Assembly (NCBI RefSeq): GCF_022844445.1
Contig: NZ_JALHLS010000003.1
Span: forward strand, 186,001-250,000
DNA length: 64,000 nucleotides
Source of the DNA: Hyphomonas sp.
GTDB lineage: Bacteria > Pseudomonadota > Alphaproteobacteria > Caulobacterales > Hyphomonadaceae
Reading direction: 5' to 3'
The notes under the pieces are model-generated. The model was not told the DNA's origin, ran no database searches, and saw only the letters and a list, made by a program, of their open reading frames with translations. Shown in pieces: positions 43,500-52,661 of the stretch (position 1 is the first letter of the stretch; every line of letters begins with the position of its first letter). The position numbers and the translations under genes are program-made.

Positions 43500-43564
43500 G
43501 GCAGTCTTCTCCCTTTATGGAAGACACTGAACGACACACCGGCGATTTTCACAAGACCGGGGAT

Positions 43565-44770
43565 CTACTCAGATTTGTCACGATCGACGGCTTGCTGGAC
43601 CGCTTTATAGAAATCGCGGCGGGCTTCCCACTCGCCGCCGCGAAAGCCGAGGGCGGAAGTCCAGCTGGCATTGGAGGCGATGACGAGGTTACGGCTGGGA
43701 TCGATGAAGATACCTTGGCCGAAGATTCCGTCGGCTTGATATGAGCCGTCGTCCCAGGTCCACCACTGATAGCCATAACCTTCGCCGGGGGAATTGATGT
43801 CGGCCTGCTTCACGGTGGCGGCTTCAATCCAGCCCTCCGGCAGAATGCTCTCACCGTTCACGACGCCGTCGGCCAGCATAAAGAGACCGAAGCGGGCAAA
43901 GTCGCGCGTTGTCGCCTGGATGCAGCAGCCGGCGATCTCATGTCCGTCCTGGCCGAGGAGCCATGTGGCGTCGGCCTCCATGCCGAAGGGTGTCCAGATC
44001 TTTTCGGTGAGATAGGCATTGAGCGTCTTACCGGTGGCGCGGCTGACCAGCACACCGATCAAGTTCGTTTCACCAGTCGAGTAGTTCCACTGTTCGCCGG
44101 CAGGATGCGCGCGCGGCAGGCCAGCCATATAGGCGGCGACAGTGCTCACGCCCTCGGCGGGCTCCTGTGCATCGAAGCGGGCGACGTCCGACTGCGGATC
44201 TTCATAGTCCTCGTTCCAGGCGATGCCGGAGGTCATGGTGAGAAGCTGAGCAATGGTGACGGCGTCATAAGCGGAGCCTTTCAGCTCGGCAATGTAGGTG
44301 CTGACCGGCTCGTCCAGGCTCTTGATGTAACCGTCTTTGATGGCGGCGCCGACGAGTGTGGAGGTGACCGACTTTGCGACAGAGAAGCTGGTCCAGCGGG
44401 CATCGGCGCGGAAGCCCAGGCCGTAGCGTTCGAGGCGGACCTTACCGTCATGGACGATGACGAGGGAGACGTTGCGCTGGGTGGCGAGGTAGGCGTCGAG
44501 ATCCAGTCCGAGGTCGAGCGGAGCGCCTTCGGGGAGGATATATGCCGCCTCTCCCGCTGCGATGGGCCGGGACTTGGTGATGAGGGGTACGCGGTCGATC
44601 ATTCGGAAACCGGCATCGCGCTGACCCTGCGACCAGAAGAGGACGTCACGGTTGACCGGAGGATTCGCGAGTAAGCCGCGCCAGTCCGGACCAATCAGGA
44701 ACCAGCCGGCGGCCAGCAGAACGCCCAGCACGGCCAGACCGATTCCAATGCGCTTCATCAATCCCGGCAT
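43565..44770 (-). CDS. Beta-lactamase-fold serine hydrolase (class C type)
   Basis: 401 residues, start ATG 44770 with GGGAG seven bases upstream. An N-terminal membrane anchor or uncleaved signal (IGIGLAVLGVLLAAGWFLIG) precedes a beta-lactamase/esterase domain. Seen: nucleophile block TSFSVAKSVTSTLVG (S-x-x-K), WNYSTGETNLIG (Y-x-T/N position) and GIFGQGIFIDPSRNLVI near the end. These enzymes include esterases and peptidases such as 6-aminohexanoate hydrolase; antibiotic resistance is not implied. Confidence 0.82.
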   Translation of the reverse strand: MPGLMKRIGIGLAVLGVLLAAGWFLIGPDWRGLLANPPVNRDVLFWSQGQRDAGFRMIDRVPLITKSRPIAAGEAAYILPEGAPLDLGLDLDAYLATQRNVSLVIVHDGKVRLERYGLGFRADARWTSFSVAKSVTSTLVGAAIKDGYIKSLDEPVSTYIAELKGSAYDAVTIAQLLTMTSGIAWNEDYEDPQSDVARFDAQEPAEGVSTVAAYMAGLPRAHPAGEQWNYSTGETNLIGVLVSRATGKTLNAYLTEKIWTPFGMEADATWLLGQDGHEIAGCCIQATTRDFARFGLFMLADGVVNGESILPEGWIEAATVKQADINSPGEGYGYQWWTWDDGSYQADGIFGQGIFIDPSRNLVIASNASWTSALGFRGGEWEARRDFYKAVQQAVDRDKSE

Positions 44771-44911
44771 ACGTCTGCTCCCCTTCAGTTATCTCCATTC
44801 CTAAAGCAAAGCGCGGAAGGCTGGAAACTGGTTTTTGGAACGTATGCGGGGGGCGCAGGAGACTTGTACCTGCGTTTTCGCCCGGTTTGTAAGCACGCAG
44901 CGGCGCGTTTC

Positions 44912-45290
44912 AACCTAGTCCCGCGCGCGCCTACGCCGCGCTGAGCAGCGAAGCCCCCATCATCATCGCGCATCGCGGCGCGAGTGGTCTCTTCCCGGAA
45001 CGTACGATCAAGACCCACTCGGTAGCGGGCCGCGGATTTCATCGAGCCGGATCTGGTGATGGCCAAGGACGGCGTCCCAATCGCCCGGCATGACCATCAC
45101 CTCGCCGCGACGACAAACGTGGCAGACCACCGGGAGTTCGCGGACGACAGGCGCGCGCTTTGCAGACCCGCAGGCGGAGCTGGCAGCGCTGATTGAAGCG
45201 GGCCAAGACCGGATCTGGGTGGACGTTCCGGCAACGGCCCTCGACGCGCGCAGCGCAAACCGAGACCTTCGGCACGGGGAAACGCTTAAG
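44912..45290 (+). pseudogene. Decayed glycerophosphodiester phosphodiesterase gene
   Basis: Three consecutive pieces in different frames match the GlpQ/GDPD family. APIIIAHRGASGLFPERT (catalytic HRG block) is followed after a frameshift near 45025 by [20 protein letters not shown] and then [12 protein letters not shown]. Then comes [19 protein letters not shown], the C-terminal barrel strand. The roughly 180 residues normally between the last two blocks are gone. The gene is therefore inactivated by frameshifts and an internal deletion. Confidence 0.72.
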
Positions 45291-45361
45291 CTTTCTGGTG
45301 CTCGCTGTTTCTGCCCATGGCGATCGGCAAACGGGCAAAGAACGCCGGAATGGCTCCGTCT

Positions 45362-46315
45362 TCAGCGAGCCGACGAGGCCGGCGCGGCCCTGACCTGTTC
45401 AATGAGGCCGGCAACCCGCGCGCGGTATTCCTCGCCGGCGACCGCGCCGCCATCGCAGTGGCCCGCCTCGGCGATCTGCCAATAGTCGACATTTGGCCCG
45501 CCCTTGTCCTTCAGCGCCTGGGCATGGGTTTCAGCTACCCAGTGATCCTGCAGGCCATGGATCAGCAGGACGGGGCGCGGCGCGATGTTCCCGATAACGT
45601 CGGCTGGGGCAAGATATGCGGACAATCCGATGCGCCGGTGTGTATGGTCCACAACCAGACCGGCCCACCAGGCTGTCGCCCATTTGGCACCGATGCCAAT
45701 CAAGCCGAGGCGCCGGTCAGCGCCCTCGGCGACGAAATCCTCGAAGCGTGCAATGGCGCTTTCAGAGATGACTGCATCAATGGATGGGTCCTGCGCCGCG
45801 GCGAGAATTGCGGTTGTACCCCCAAGCGAGCAACCAAAGAGGACGACTTTTTGATAGCCCCGCGCGCGCAATTCCTGCGCAGCGGCGGCGGCGTCCTCCG
45901 CCTCGCGGATACCGAGCGCCATTCCGCGGTTCTCGCCATCACTCAGGCCGTTTTCGCGCATGTCGATCAACAAGACGCCCGCACCCAGCTTGTTCAGCAT
46001 ACTGAGATGGCCCAGCTGACCGCGTCGATCACCGCTGCGTCCATGCAACGCGACGATACCGACGTCTTTGGCATCCTGAGCCGCCGGCACCAGCCAGCCC
46101 CGCACGGTCTCGCCGCTCGCAACATCGAAGGCGATGTCTTCATAGGAAAGGCCCGCTTCAGTAGCCGGTGTCTCGGTGAAGACAAACTCGGCGGGATCGG
46201 GCTGCCGGTAGCCTCCGGGATTGGTCAGCGCGCGCGATTCGAGCCAGACGCTCGCCAGGAACAAGGCCACAACAATCGCCAGCGCGACGGCAATACCAAC
46301 GGGGAGCAACTGCAT
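45362..46315 (-). CDS. Membrane-anchored alpha/beta hydrolase, end of the NRPS-PKS operon
   Basis: 317 residues from ATG 46315. One N-terminal membrane helix (VGIAVALAIVVALFLASVWL) is followed by an alpha/beta hydrolase fold: IVALHGRSGDRRGQ, the nucleophile elbow VVLFGCSLGGTTAIL (G-x-S-x-G), Asp in LLIHGLQDHWV and His in EAGHCDGGA. It starts 13 bases after the PKS stop on the same strand, so it is probably in the same operon. It could hydrolyse or trim the assembly-line product or act as a second, editing-type thioesterase. That role is inference from position. The longer upstream frame overlaps the PKS gene and is not used. Confidence 0.78.
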   Translation of the reverse strand: MQLLPVGIAVALAIVVALFLASVWLESRALTNPGGYRQPDPAEFVFTETPATEAGLSYEDIAFDVASGETVRGWLVPAAQDAKDVGIVALHGRSGDRRGQLGHLSMLNKLGAGVLLIDMRENGLSDGENRGMALGIREAEDAAAAAQELRARGYQKVVLFGCSLGGTTAILAAAQDPSIDAVISESAIARFEDFVAEGADRRLGLIGIGAKWATAWWAGLVVDHTHRRIGLSAYLAPADVIGNIAPRPVLLIHGLQDHWVAETHAQALKDKGGPNVDYWQIAEAGHCDGGAVAGEEYRARVAGLIEQVRAAPASSAR

Positions 46316-46328
46316 CGAGCGCACCTTC

Positions 46329-49300
46329 TCAGATCTCCTCAAGCTCACGTTTCGCGTGACCATTCAAAGCCTCGATCCTGCGGCGGACTTCCGCGACGAC
46401 GACATGAACGGCCGGTTCAGCGAGCAGGTTGTCGTGATGGGCATCCAGCGTGATCACATCCACCTTGCCGGTCGTGATCCCTTGCCAGCCCAACAAAGGG
46501 CCCGAGCGGACGAACATGGCGTCTGCATGCTCTGCCCGGAAGATCACGACGTCGCCGTCATACTTTGCCGGATGGTAGCGGCGCTGCGCTTCAAGATACA
46601 AGGTCTCCGAGCGATCTCCGAGAAGTTCGATATAGGACTTCTCTTCAGTTTCCGGTTTGGGGCCGAGCCGTTGCCGGGCAGTAACAGCGAAGTGCGATAG
46701 TCGCTGAGCAGACCGGCGCAGAATGTAGGGCGCATCCATCTGGCCAATCAGGCCGATTTTATCCAGCAGGCCCAGAGGCCGCGAAATCTCCTGCGGCGCC
46801 AGCGTATCCAGCATGATCAGGAGTTCGACCTTCCGGCCGCTGCGGTTCAACTGCTGCGCCATCTCGATGGCTATGACACCGCCGCCCGAGTAGCCCACGA
46901 GGCGATACGGACCTTCGGGATCAAGTGTCTGAATATGGCGAACATAGAGCGCGGCCATCTCTTCAATGGTTTCGAGGAATGGCAGTGAGCCATCAATACC
47001 CTGCGCCTCGACACCATAGATCGGAGAGCCGTCCTTGAGGCGGTCCGCAAAGGGTTTGAACCACAGCACGTTGCCCTTCGCACCGTGGATCAGGAACAGC
47101 GGCCGGGCACCGGGCGTGCCTTGAGTCATGCGGATGAGCGGTGTCCAGTTGCTCCTGGCGGGCGGTGCCCTTCCTGGCGAACCCTGATTTGTACCCCGCC
47201 CGCTGCTTGCCCCAGCGTTCTCCGGCGCATCACCGGGGGACTGCGCTTCCGGCTCGTCGTCCTGAGGCAGAAGCAATGCCAGATCCGAGATGGTCGGCGC
47301 TTCGAAGAGCGTGGCGAGCGGCAGCGACAGCTGGAACTGCTTCCGGATGGCCGCGAAGAGGCGCACACCAGTGAGCGAGTTACCGCCGAGGTCGAAGAAA
47401 TCATCCTTCACGCTGACATGCCGAATGCCGAGCAGCTCCGACCAGATCTTCGCAAGCGCAATTTCAGCGGAGGTCGCCGGCGGAATGAAACCTTCCGGAA
47501 GCTCAGCCGGTTGCAGGTTGTCTGCTGCAGCATCCTGCGCCGCAGTGAACGCGGGCGCGTGCAGCTTCCGGATCCAGAGCGGCAGATCTACTGACGATAC
47601 CGCGATCTGCACGAGACCAGGCTGGGCCATCGCGCGTCCGAGGGCTTCCAGGCCTTCCGAGGCGACGATGCCTTCGCGCAAGCTGTCCGCCAGCGGATCC
47701 TGGGCGAGGCGCTTGCGATGGGCCAATTCCGGAGCCGTCTCCGCGAGCGAGGTACGCGCATCAAGCCGGCGCATGGTGAACCGCGAGATTTCGGCGAACA
47801 CCGTTCCATCGGCGCCGCTGAGCGTGACATCGAAGTAGGCCACGCCGTTTTCCGTGTCCGGCAAGCAACGCAGATGGCTGAAAACGTGTGACGGCATGGG
47901 CCCGAACAGGCGCACGGCGCCGTAGGCCATCGGAACATAGAACTCGGTGGAGAGGTCAATGCCGGGGATCAGCGCCTGCGCGCCGCCAGTCGCCATATCG
48001 AGCAGCGCCGGGTGCAGCGCGTAGACAGCAAGGTCGTCTGTGAACGCAGCATCGAGCGACAATTCGATGAGAGCTTCTGAAGCGCCGAAGGACACCTTGC
48101 GGATATTCGACCAACGCGGACCAAAGGCCATGAAGTCCTGTTCGAGGCGGCCGCCCTCTGGCTCCGTCACGCGAACCTGGCAGTTCGCGTGCAGCGCAGC
48201 CAGGTCGAGCGGCGGGCGCTCAGGCACAGTGCAGGGTCGTGCCTCACCCATCACGAGCGGCGAGCCTTGCAGATCCGGGCCTTCGCGCATGGTCAGGGCG
48301 TGATGATCGCCTTCCGGAACGAGCTGGATGGTCAGGGCACGGCTTTCGCCGGCCCGCAGTCGGAAGGGCGCAATGAAAGCGAGGTCCGTCAATTCTATCG
48401 CGGCCGAGCCGAAGGCCTCCGCATAGGCGGCGCGGGCCAGTTCAACGAAGCCGGTGCCTGGCAGGACGTAAGGACCGTCCTTGACCTGGTGCTCGGAAAG
48501 CATCCAGTGCGTTTCTGCCGAGAGGTTTGCCACAAAGAACCGGCCGGCAGGCGTATCTGTATAACCATCGAATGCCGGATGACGGCTCGGATGAGCGACA
48601 GTGATGCCTTGCGTCTGTTCGCGGTGGGCGCCGGCTGCCATACCGACATCGCGCCAGGCATTCCAGTTGATCACAAGCGTGCGGCCGGGCTTGCCGGCAG
48701 CACGGGCGCGGGCAAACGCATCCTGAAAGGCGTTGGCGGCGGTATAGTCCACCTGCCCTGGCAGGCCGAGCGTGGAGGCTACCGACGAGAAGAGCATGAA
48801 GACATCAAGCGGCTCAAGGACGAGCCTGTCGAGCGCCAGCGTGCCGGCAACCTTTGGCGCGAGGACACGCTGCATTGCCGCCGTGTCCTTCATCATCATG
48901 GGCGCATCGTCCATGACGCCGGCCGCATGGATGACGCCGGTAAGCGGACCAAACATGCGCCGCACATTGGCAAGCGCTGCGGAGAGCGCGGTCTCGTTGG
49001 CGACGTCCCCATCCACAACAAGCACCTCGGCGCCCAGGGCGCGCAGGGCGCGAACCTTCGCAATTCTCTGGGCGGTGCGGCTGCCGGTATTTCCGGCGAG
49101 GATCTGGTCCCAGCGCGATTCAGGCGGCAGGGATTCACGTGCGAGCAAAGCCAGTTTTACCGGCTTCGTGCGCGCAAGATGCTGCGCCACTTCAAGGCCG
49201 ATGCCGCCAAGGCCGCCGGTGATGAAATAGACACCGCCTTCGCGAATCCAGTCGAACGGGGCCGATCCGTCCCGCGCCGCAGGCAAGGGCAGCGGAGAGA

Positions 49301-52300
49301 CATTCTGGACCCAGCGCCCATCCGGCGAGAGTGCAACGAGAGGATCAGACGTTGCCGCGCGCAACTCCCGCACGAGGCGGGCCAGAACCGAACGGGCACC
49401 GGCCTTGTCGAGCGAGGTTTCCGGCACGTCGATGCAGCGAACGGCCAGGTTGGAAAACTCGCGCGGCGTGACTCGGACGGGACCAAGGGTAAGCGCGCGC
49501 AGCGGATCGACGCGGCGGCCGGCCACGCCGCTGATTCCGGAGGTTACGATCGAAACCTGCAACCGGCCGGACAGCGCGCCGAGGGCGCGGATCAGGAAGA
49601 CAGGCTGGAGGAAATCTCGCGTCAGGGATGATGCGGCAGACGACCCTGCGCCGCTTGCGTTCAGAAGAAGCACCACGTGATGGGGAACGCCTGCCTGAGC
49701 TTCAAGCGCTTGCAGGAACTCCGTGAACTGATCTGCATCATTCCAGTCGAACGACCAGATGCCGTCCGGCCGGGTGTGAAGGCGTGAGCCGGGAGAGGCG
49801 ATGACGATCTTCTCAGCGCCGATCTCCCGGGCCAGCGCGCGGGCGCCGGCCTTATCGGGCGACAGGAGGAGCCAGAACGGCGCCTCGGCCGGCTCTGCTG
49901 ATGTCACGAGCGGGGCCTCGACATAGCCGAGGTTGTAGAACCAGTCGGAAATGTCCGGGCGCTTCACGAGATCTTGCGACCCGGCGGTGGCAACGGCCTT
50001 GCCAGGCTCAATCCAATAGGACTTGCGTTCGAAGGGATAGGTCGGCAGCGGCACGCGGTTGCGCAGCTGTCCATCGTAGAAGGCGGGCCAGTCAACCTTT
50101 GCGCCGGCGCACCAGAGATTGCCGAGGCCAGTCAGGGCGCAGGCGAGATCGCTGGCCTTCTCCTGCGGGTGGCGCATGCAATTGAAGGCGTGGCGCAGCG
50201 GGGTGGCCTGCGCCTTCGCCAGCATGCTGAGCGTGCGCCCGGGGCCGACTTCCAGAAGGGCGATGGCGCCAAGCTCCCGCAACGTGGCGAGGCCGTCTGC
50301 GAAACGCACTGTGGAGCGCAGGTGGCGGACCCAATAGTCCGGAGACGTCGCTTCGGCAGTCGTGATCCAGGTGCCGGTGACGTTCGAGACGAAAGGCTTG
50401 GAAGGCGGCTGGAAGCGGATCGTGCGGCAGAGGTCGCGGAACTCGCCGAGCACCGGATCGAGCATCGCAGAGTGCGCCGCCACATCGATCCTGACAGGCG
50501 TCGACTCGATGTCTTTTGCGGCGAGGATCTCTTCAAGCGCGCGAATGGCCGCGGTCGGCCCCGAGGCGACGGAAAGATCGGGCGCATTGGCGGCGGCAAT
50601 ATCGAGCCCGGCAGGGAGCAGCGCGCGCAGGCTCGTCTCGCCGAGCGGGACACTGAGCATGGAACCGCGCTCCACGACTTCGAACAGTCGGCCGCGCAGC
50701 ATGACGAGCCGGAGGGCCTCTTCGAGCGTCATCACACCGGCGAGGCAGGCCGCAGCATACTCGCCAACACTGTGCCCGATAAGCGCATCAGGCTCGACGC
50801 CCCATGACTGGAACAGTCGCGCCATCGCGTATTCGGTGGCAAAAAGAGAGGGCAGCGTAAGCGAGGGGCGCTCCAGAGTGCGCGTCGCCGTTTCAATGCC
50901 GGACTGCGGCGGGAACATCAACGGACGCAGGTCCTGCCCAAGCGCCGGCGTGATGATCTCGAGGCACGCGTCAACGGCGTCCCGGTAGACGCCTTCCTGC
51001 TCGTAGAGTTCATGCCCCATGCCCGCATACTGCGCGCCGCCACCGGGAAACATGAAGACAGTCTTCAGTTGAACGTCTTCGGCTGTATCCCGCGCGATCC
51101 GCTTCGGCGGGCGCGCCTGGAGCGCTGCGATGGCATCGTGGCGGTTTTCAATGGCAACCGCGAGGCGGTGCGGCATCGGGCGTCGTCCGGCGCCAAGCGT
51201 AAAGGCCGCGTCCGCGAGATCGAGTTCGGGATCGGCGGCGAGCGCTTCGGCCAGGTTGTCGCAGGCCTGGTCAAGTGCCGTTTGCGTGGCGGCAGAGAGG
51301 ACAAGCAGTTGCTGCGTTCGCTCGCCTTCCCCAGGAAGGTGCGCCGGCGCTTCCTCGAGAATGACATGGCAGTTGGTTCCGCCCGCGCCGAGCGCCGTAA
51401 TGCCGCAGCGGCGGGGGCCTTCTGAGCGCCATTCCCGCAGCAAGCTGTTGACGAAGAACGGGCTGTTGTCAAAATCGATGGCTGGATTGGGTGTTTCGAA
51501 ACCAAGGCTGGGCGGAAGCTGGCGGTGCTTCAAAGCCATGACCGCCTTGATGAGCGAGGCCGCGCCCGCCGCTTCGCCAAGGTGCCCGATGTTCGACTTG
51601 ACGGAACCGATGGCACAATAGCGACGCTTGTCCGTCAACGGACGGAAAGCTTCATTGAGCGCTTCAACCTCGATCGGGTCACCGACAAGCGTGCCGGTGC
51701 CGTGGGTTTCGATATAGCTGATACTGTCGGCAGGAACCTGCGCCGCCTTGAGGGCGGCGCCTACGACGGCCGCCTGCCCTTCAACGCCCGGCGCGAGGTA
51801 GCCAACCTTCATCGCGCCATCATTGTTGACCGCAGAGGCCTTGATGACGGCGTGGATCGTGTCCCCATCATCCAGCGCGTCTTGCAGGCGTTTCAGTACA
51901 ACGGCGCCGGCGCCGCTGCCGAAAACCGTGCCTGCGCTCTTGGCATCGAACGGTCGGCAATGACCATCCGGCGATAGGATTTCCCCGTCGCGGTAATGGT
52001 AACCTTGGGACTGGGGGAACAGGACCGTGGAGCCGCCCGCGAGCGCGAGTGTGCAATCGCCTCGCACAAGGGCCTGGCAGGCCAGGTGGACCGAGACGAG
52101 CGCAGAAGAACAGGCTGTCTGGACGTTCATGCTCGGCCCGCGCAAATCCATCTCGTAAGAGACGCGCGTCGCCAGAAAGTTCATGTCGTTGCCAGTATGG
52201 CGCACGAGGAACTCACCCATCGACCGCATGAGATCGGGGTTCGAGCGGAGATTCTCCATCATGTAGAGGGGCGCGCCAGCCCCCGCAAAGACGCCGACAG

Positions 52301-52661
52301 GACCTTCTTCCGGCGACGCTGTGTAACCGGAATGCTCAACAGCCTGCCAGGCGACTTCCAGGAATAGCCGGTGTGCGGGGTCCATGACGGACGCCTCGCG
52401 AGGGCTGAACCCGAAGAACGTGGCATCAAACTTGTCAACGTCCTCGAGAACGGGGCAGACCTTCACATAATCCGGATCTTGCAAATCGGCGCGGCTGACC
52501 CCTGCTGCAACAAGCTCCTCCTCCGTCAGTGGCCGGATGGATTCGACACCGTCCCGGACGTTTGCCCAGAAGGTCTCTACATCCGGCGCGCCAGGGAAGC
52601 GACCGGCCATGCCGATGATGGCGATGTCATCAGGTCCGTGGGAAGGCCGCGGTCCGGTCAT
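46329..52661 (-). CDS. Type I polyketide synthase, KS-AT-KR-DH-ACP-TE
   Basis: 2110 residues, one full module. KS (about 12-440): Cys184 in QTACSS, His320 in ETHGTGT, His360 in KSNIGH. AT (about 535-870): GHSVGEY with Ser631; the specificity position reads VAAH (727-730), neither HAFH nor YASH; GHSVG leans to malonyl. KR (about 905-1345): TGGLGGIG, Ser1293, Tyr1306, Asn1310 and MDD at 1250-1252 (B-type-like). DH (about 1360-1630): His1391 in EHQVKDG and Asp1555 in HPALLD. ACP Ser1762 in LGGNSL. TE: Ser1925 in GYSGGG, likely His2075 or 2076. KR comes before DH, unlike the usual order. No ER. Starts at ATG 52661, overlapping the NRPS stop by four bases; the two should act in sequence. A linker rich in Gly/Pro/Ser lies between ACP and TE (1800-1840). 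Confidence 0.93.
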   Translation of the reverse strand: MTGPRPSHGPDDIAIIGMAGRFPGAPDVETFWANVRDGVESIRPLTEEELVAAGVSRADLQDPDYVKVCPVLEDVDKFDATFFGFSPREASVMDPAHRLFLEVAWQAVEHSGYTASPEEGPVGVFAGAGAPLYMMENLRSNPDLMRSMGEFLVRHTGNDMNFLATRVSYEMDLRGPSMNVQTACSSALVSVHLACQALVRGDCTLALAGGSTVLFPQSQGYHYRDGEILSPDGHCRPFDAKSAGTVFGSGAGAVVLKRLQDALDDGDTIHAVIKASAVNNDGAMKVGYLAPGVEGQAAVVGAALKAAQVPADSISYIETHGTGTLVGDPIEVEALNEAFRPLTDKRRYCAIGSVKSNIGHLGEAAGAASLIKAVMALKHRQLPPSLGFETPNPAIDFDNSPFFVNSLLREWRSEGPRRCGITALGAGGTNCHVILEEAPAHLPGEGERTQQLLVLSAATQTALDQACDNLAEALAADPELDLADAAFTLGAGRRPMPHRLAVAIENRHDAIAALQARPPKRIARDTAEDVQLKTVFMFPGGGAQYAGMGHELYEQEGVYRDAVDACLEIITPALGQDLRPLMFPPQSGIETATRTLERPSLTLPSLFATEYAMARLFQSWGVEPDALIGHSVGEYAAACLAGVMTLEEALRLVMLRGRLFEVVERGSMLSVPLGETSLRALLPAGLDIAAANAPDLSVASGPTAAIRALEEILAAKDIESTPVRIDVAAHSAMLDPVLGEFRDLCRTIRFQPPSKPFVSNVTGTWITTAEATSPDYWVRHLRSTVRFADGLATLRELGAIALLEVGPGRTLSMLAKAQATPLRHAFNCMRHPQEKASDLACALTGLGNLWCAGAKVDWPAFYDGQLRNRVPLPTYPFERKSYWIEPGKAVATAGSQDLVKRPDISDWFYNLGYVEAPLVTSAEPAEAPFWLLLSPDKAGARALAREIGAEKIVIASPGSRLHTRPDGIWSFDWNDADQFTEFLQALEAQAGVPHHVVLLLNASGAGSSAASSLTRDFLQPVFLIRALGALSGRLQVSIVTSGISGVAGRRVDPLRALTLGPVRVTPREFSNLAVRCIDVPETSLDKAGARSVLARLVRELRAATSDPLVALSPDGRWVQNVSPLPLPAARDGSAPFDWIREGGVYFITGGLGGIGLEVAQHLARTKPVKLALLARESLPPESRWDQILAGNTGSRTAQRIAKVRALRALGAEVLVVDGDVANETALSAALANVRRMFGPLTGVIHAAGVMDDAPMMMKDTAAMQRVLAPKVAGTLALDRLVLEPLDVFMLFSSVASTLGLPGQVDYTAANAFQDAFARARAAGKPGRTLVINWNAWRDVGMAAGAHREQTQGITVAHPSRHPAFDGYTDTPAGRFFVANLSAETHWMLSEHQVKDGPYVLPGTGFVELARAAYAEAFGSAAIELTDLAFIAPFRLRAGESRALTIQLVPEGDHHALTMREGPDLQGSPLVMGEARPCTVPERPPLDLAALHANCQVRVTEPEGGRLEQDFMAFGPRWSNIRKVSFGASEALIELSLDAAFTDDLAVYALHPALLDMATGGAQALIPGIDLSTEFYVPMAYGAVRLFGPMPSHVFSHLRCLPDTENGVAYFDVTLSGADGTVFAEISRFTMRRLDARTSLAETAPELAHRKRLAQDPLADSLREGIVASEGLEALGRAMAQPGLVQIAVSSVDLPLWIRKLHAPAFTAAQDAAADNLQPAELPEGFIPPATSAEIALAKIWSELLGIRHVSVKDDFFDLGGNSLTGVRLFAAIRKQFQLSLPLATLFEAPTISDLALLLPQDDEPEAQSPGDAPENAGASSGRGTNQGSPGRAPPARSNWTPLIRMTQGTPGARPLFLIHGAKGNVLWFKPFADRLKDGSPIYGVEAQGIDGSLPFLETIEEMAALYVRHIQTLDPEGPYRLVGYSGGGVIAIEMAQQLNRSGRKVELLIMLDTLAPQEISRPLGLLDKIGLIGQMDAPYILRRSAQRLSHFAVTARQRLGPKPETEEKSYIELLGDRSETLYLEAQRRYHPAKYDGDVVIFRAEHADAMFVRSGPLLGWQGITTGKVDVITLDAHHDNLLAEPAVHVVVAEVRRRIEALNGHAKRELEEI

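Noticed and set aside
43565-44770. Calling the serine hydrolase an antibiotic-resistance beta-lactamase
   Set aside because: The S-x-x-K fold is shared by esterases and peptidases, and an N-terminal anchor and large extra regions argue against a classical AmpC role.
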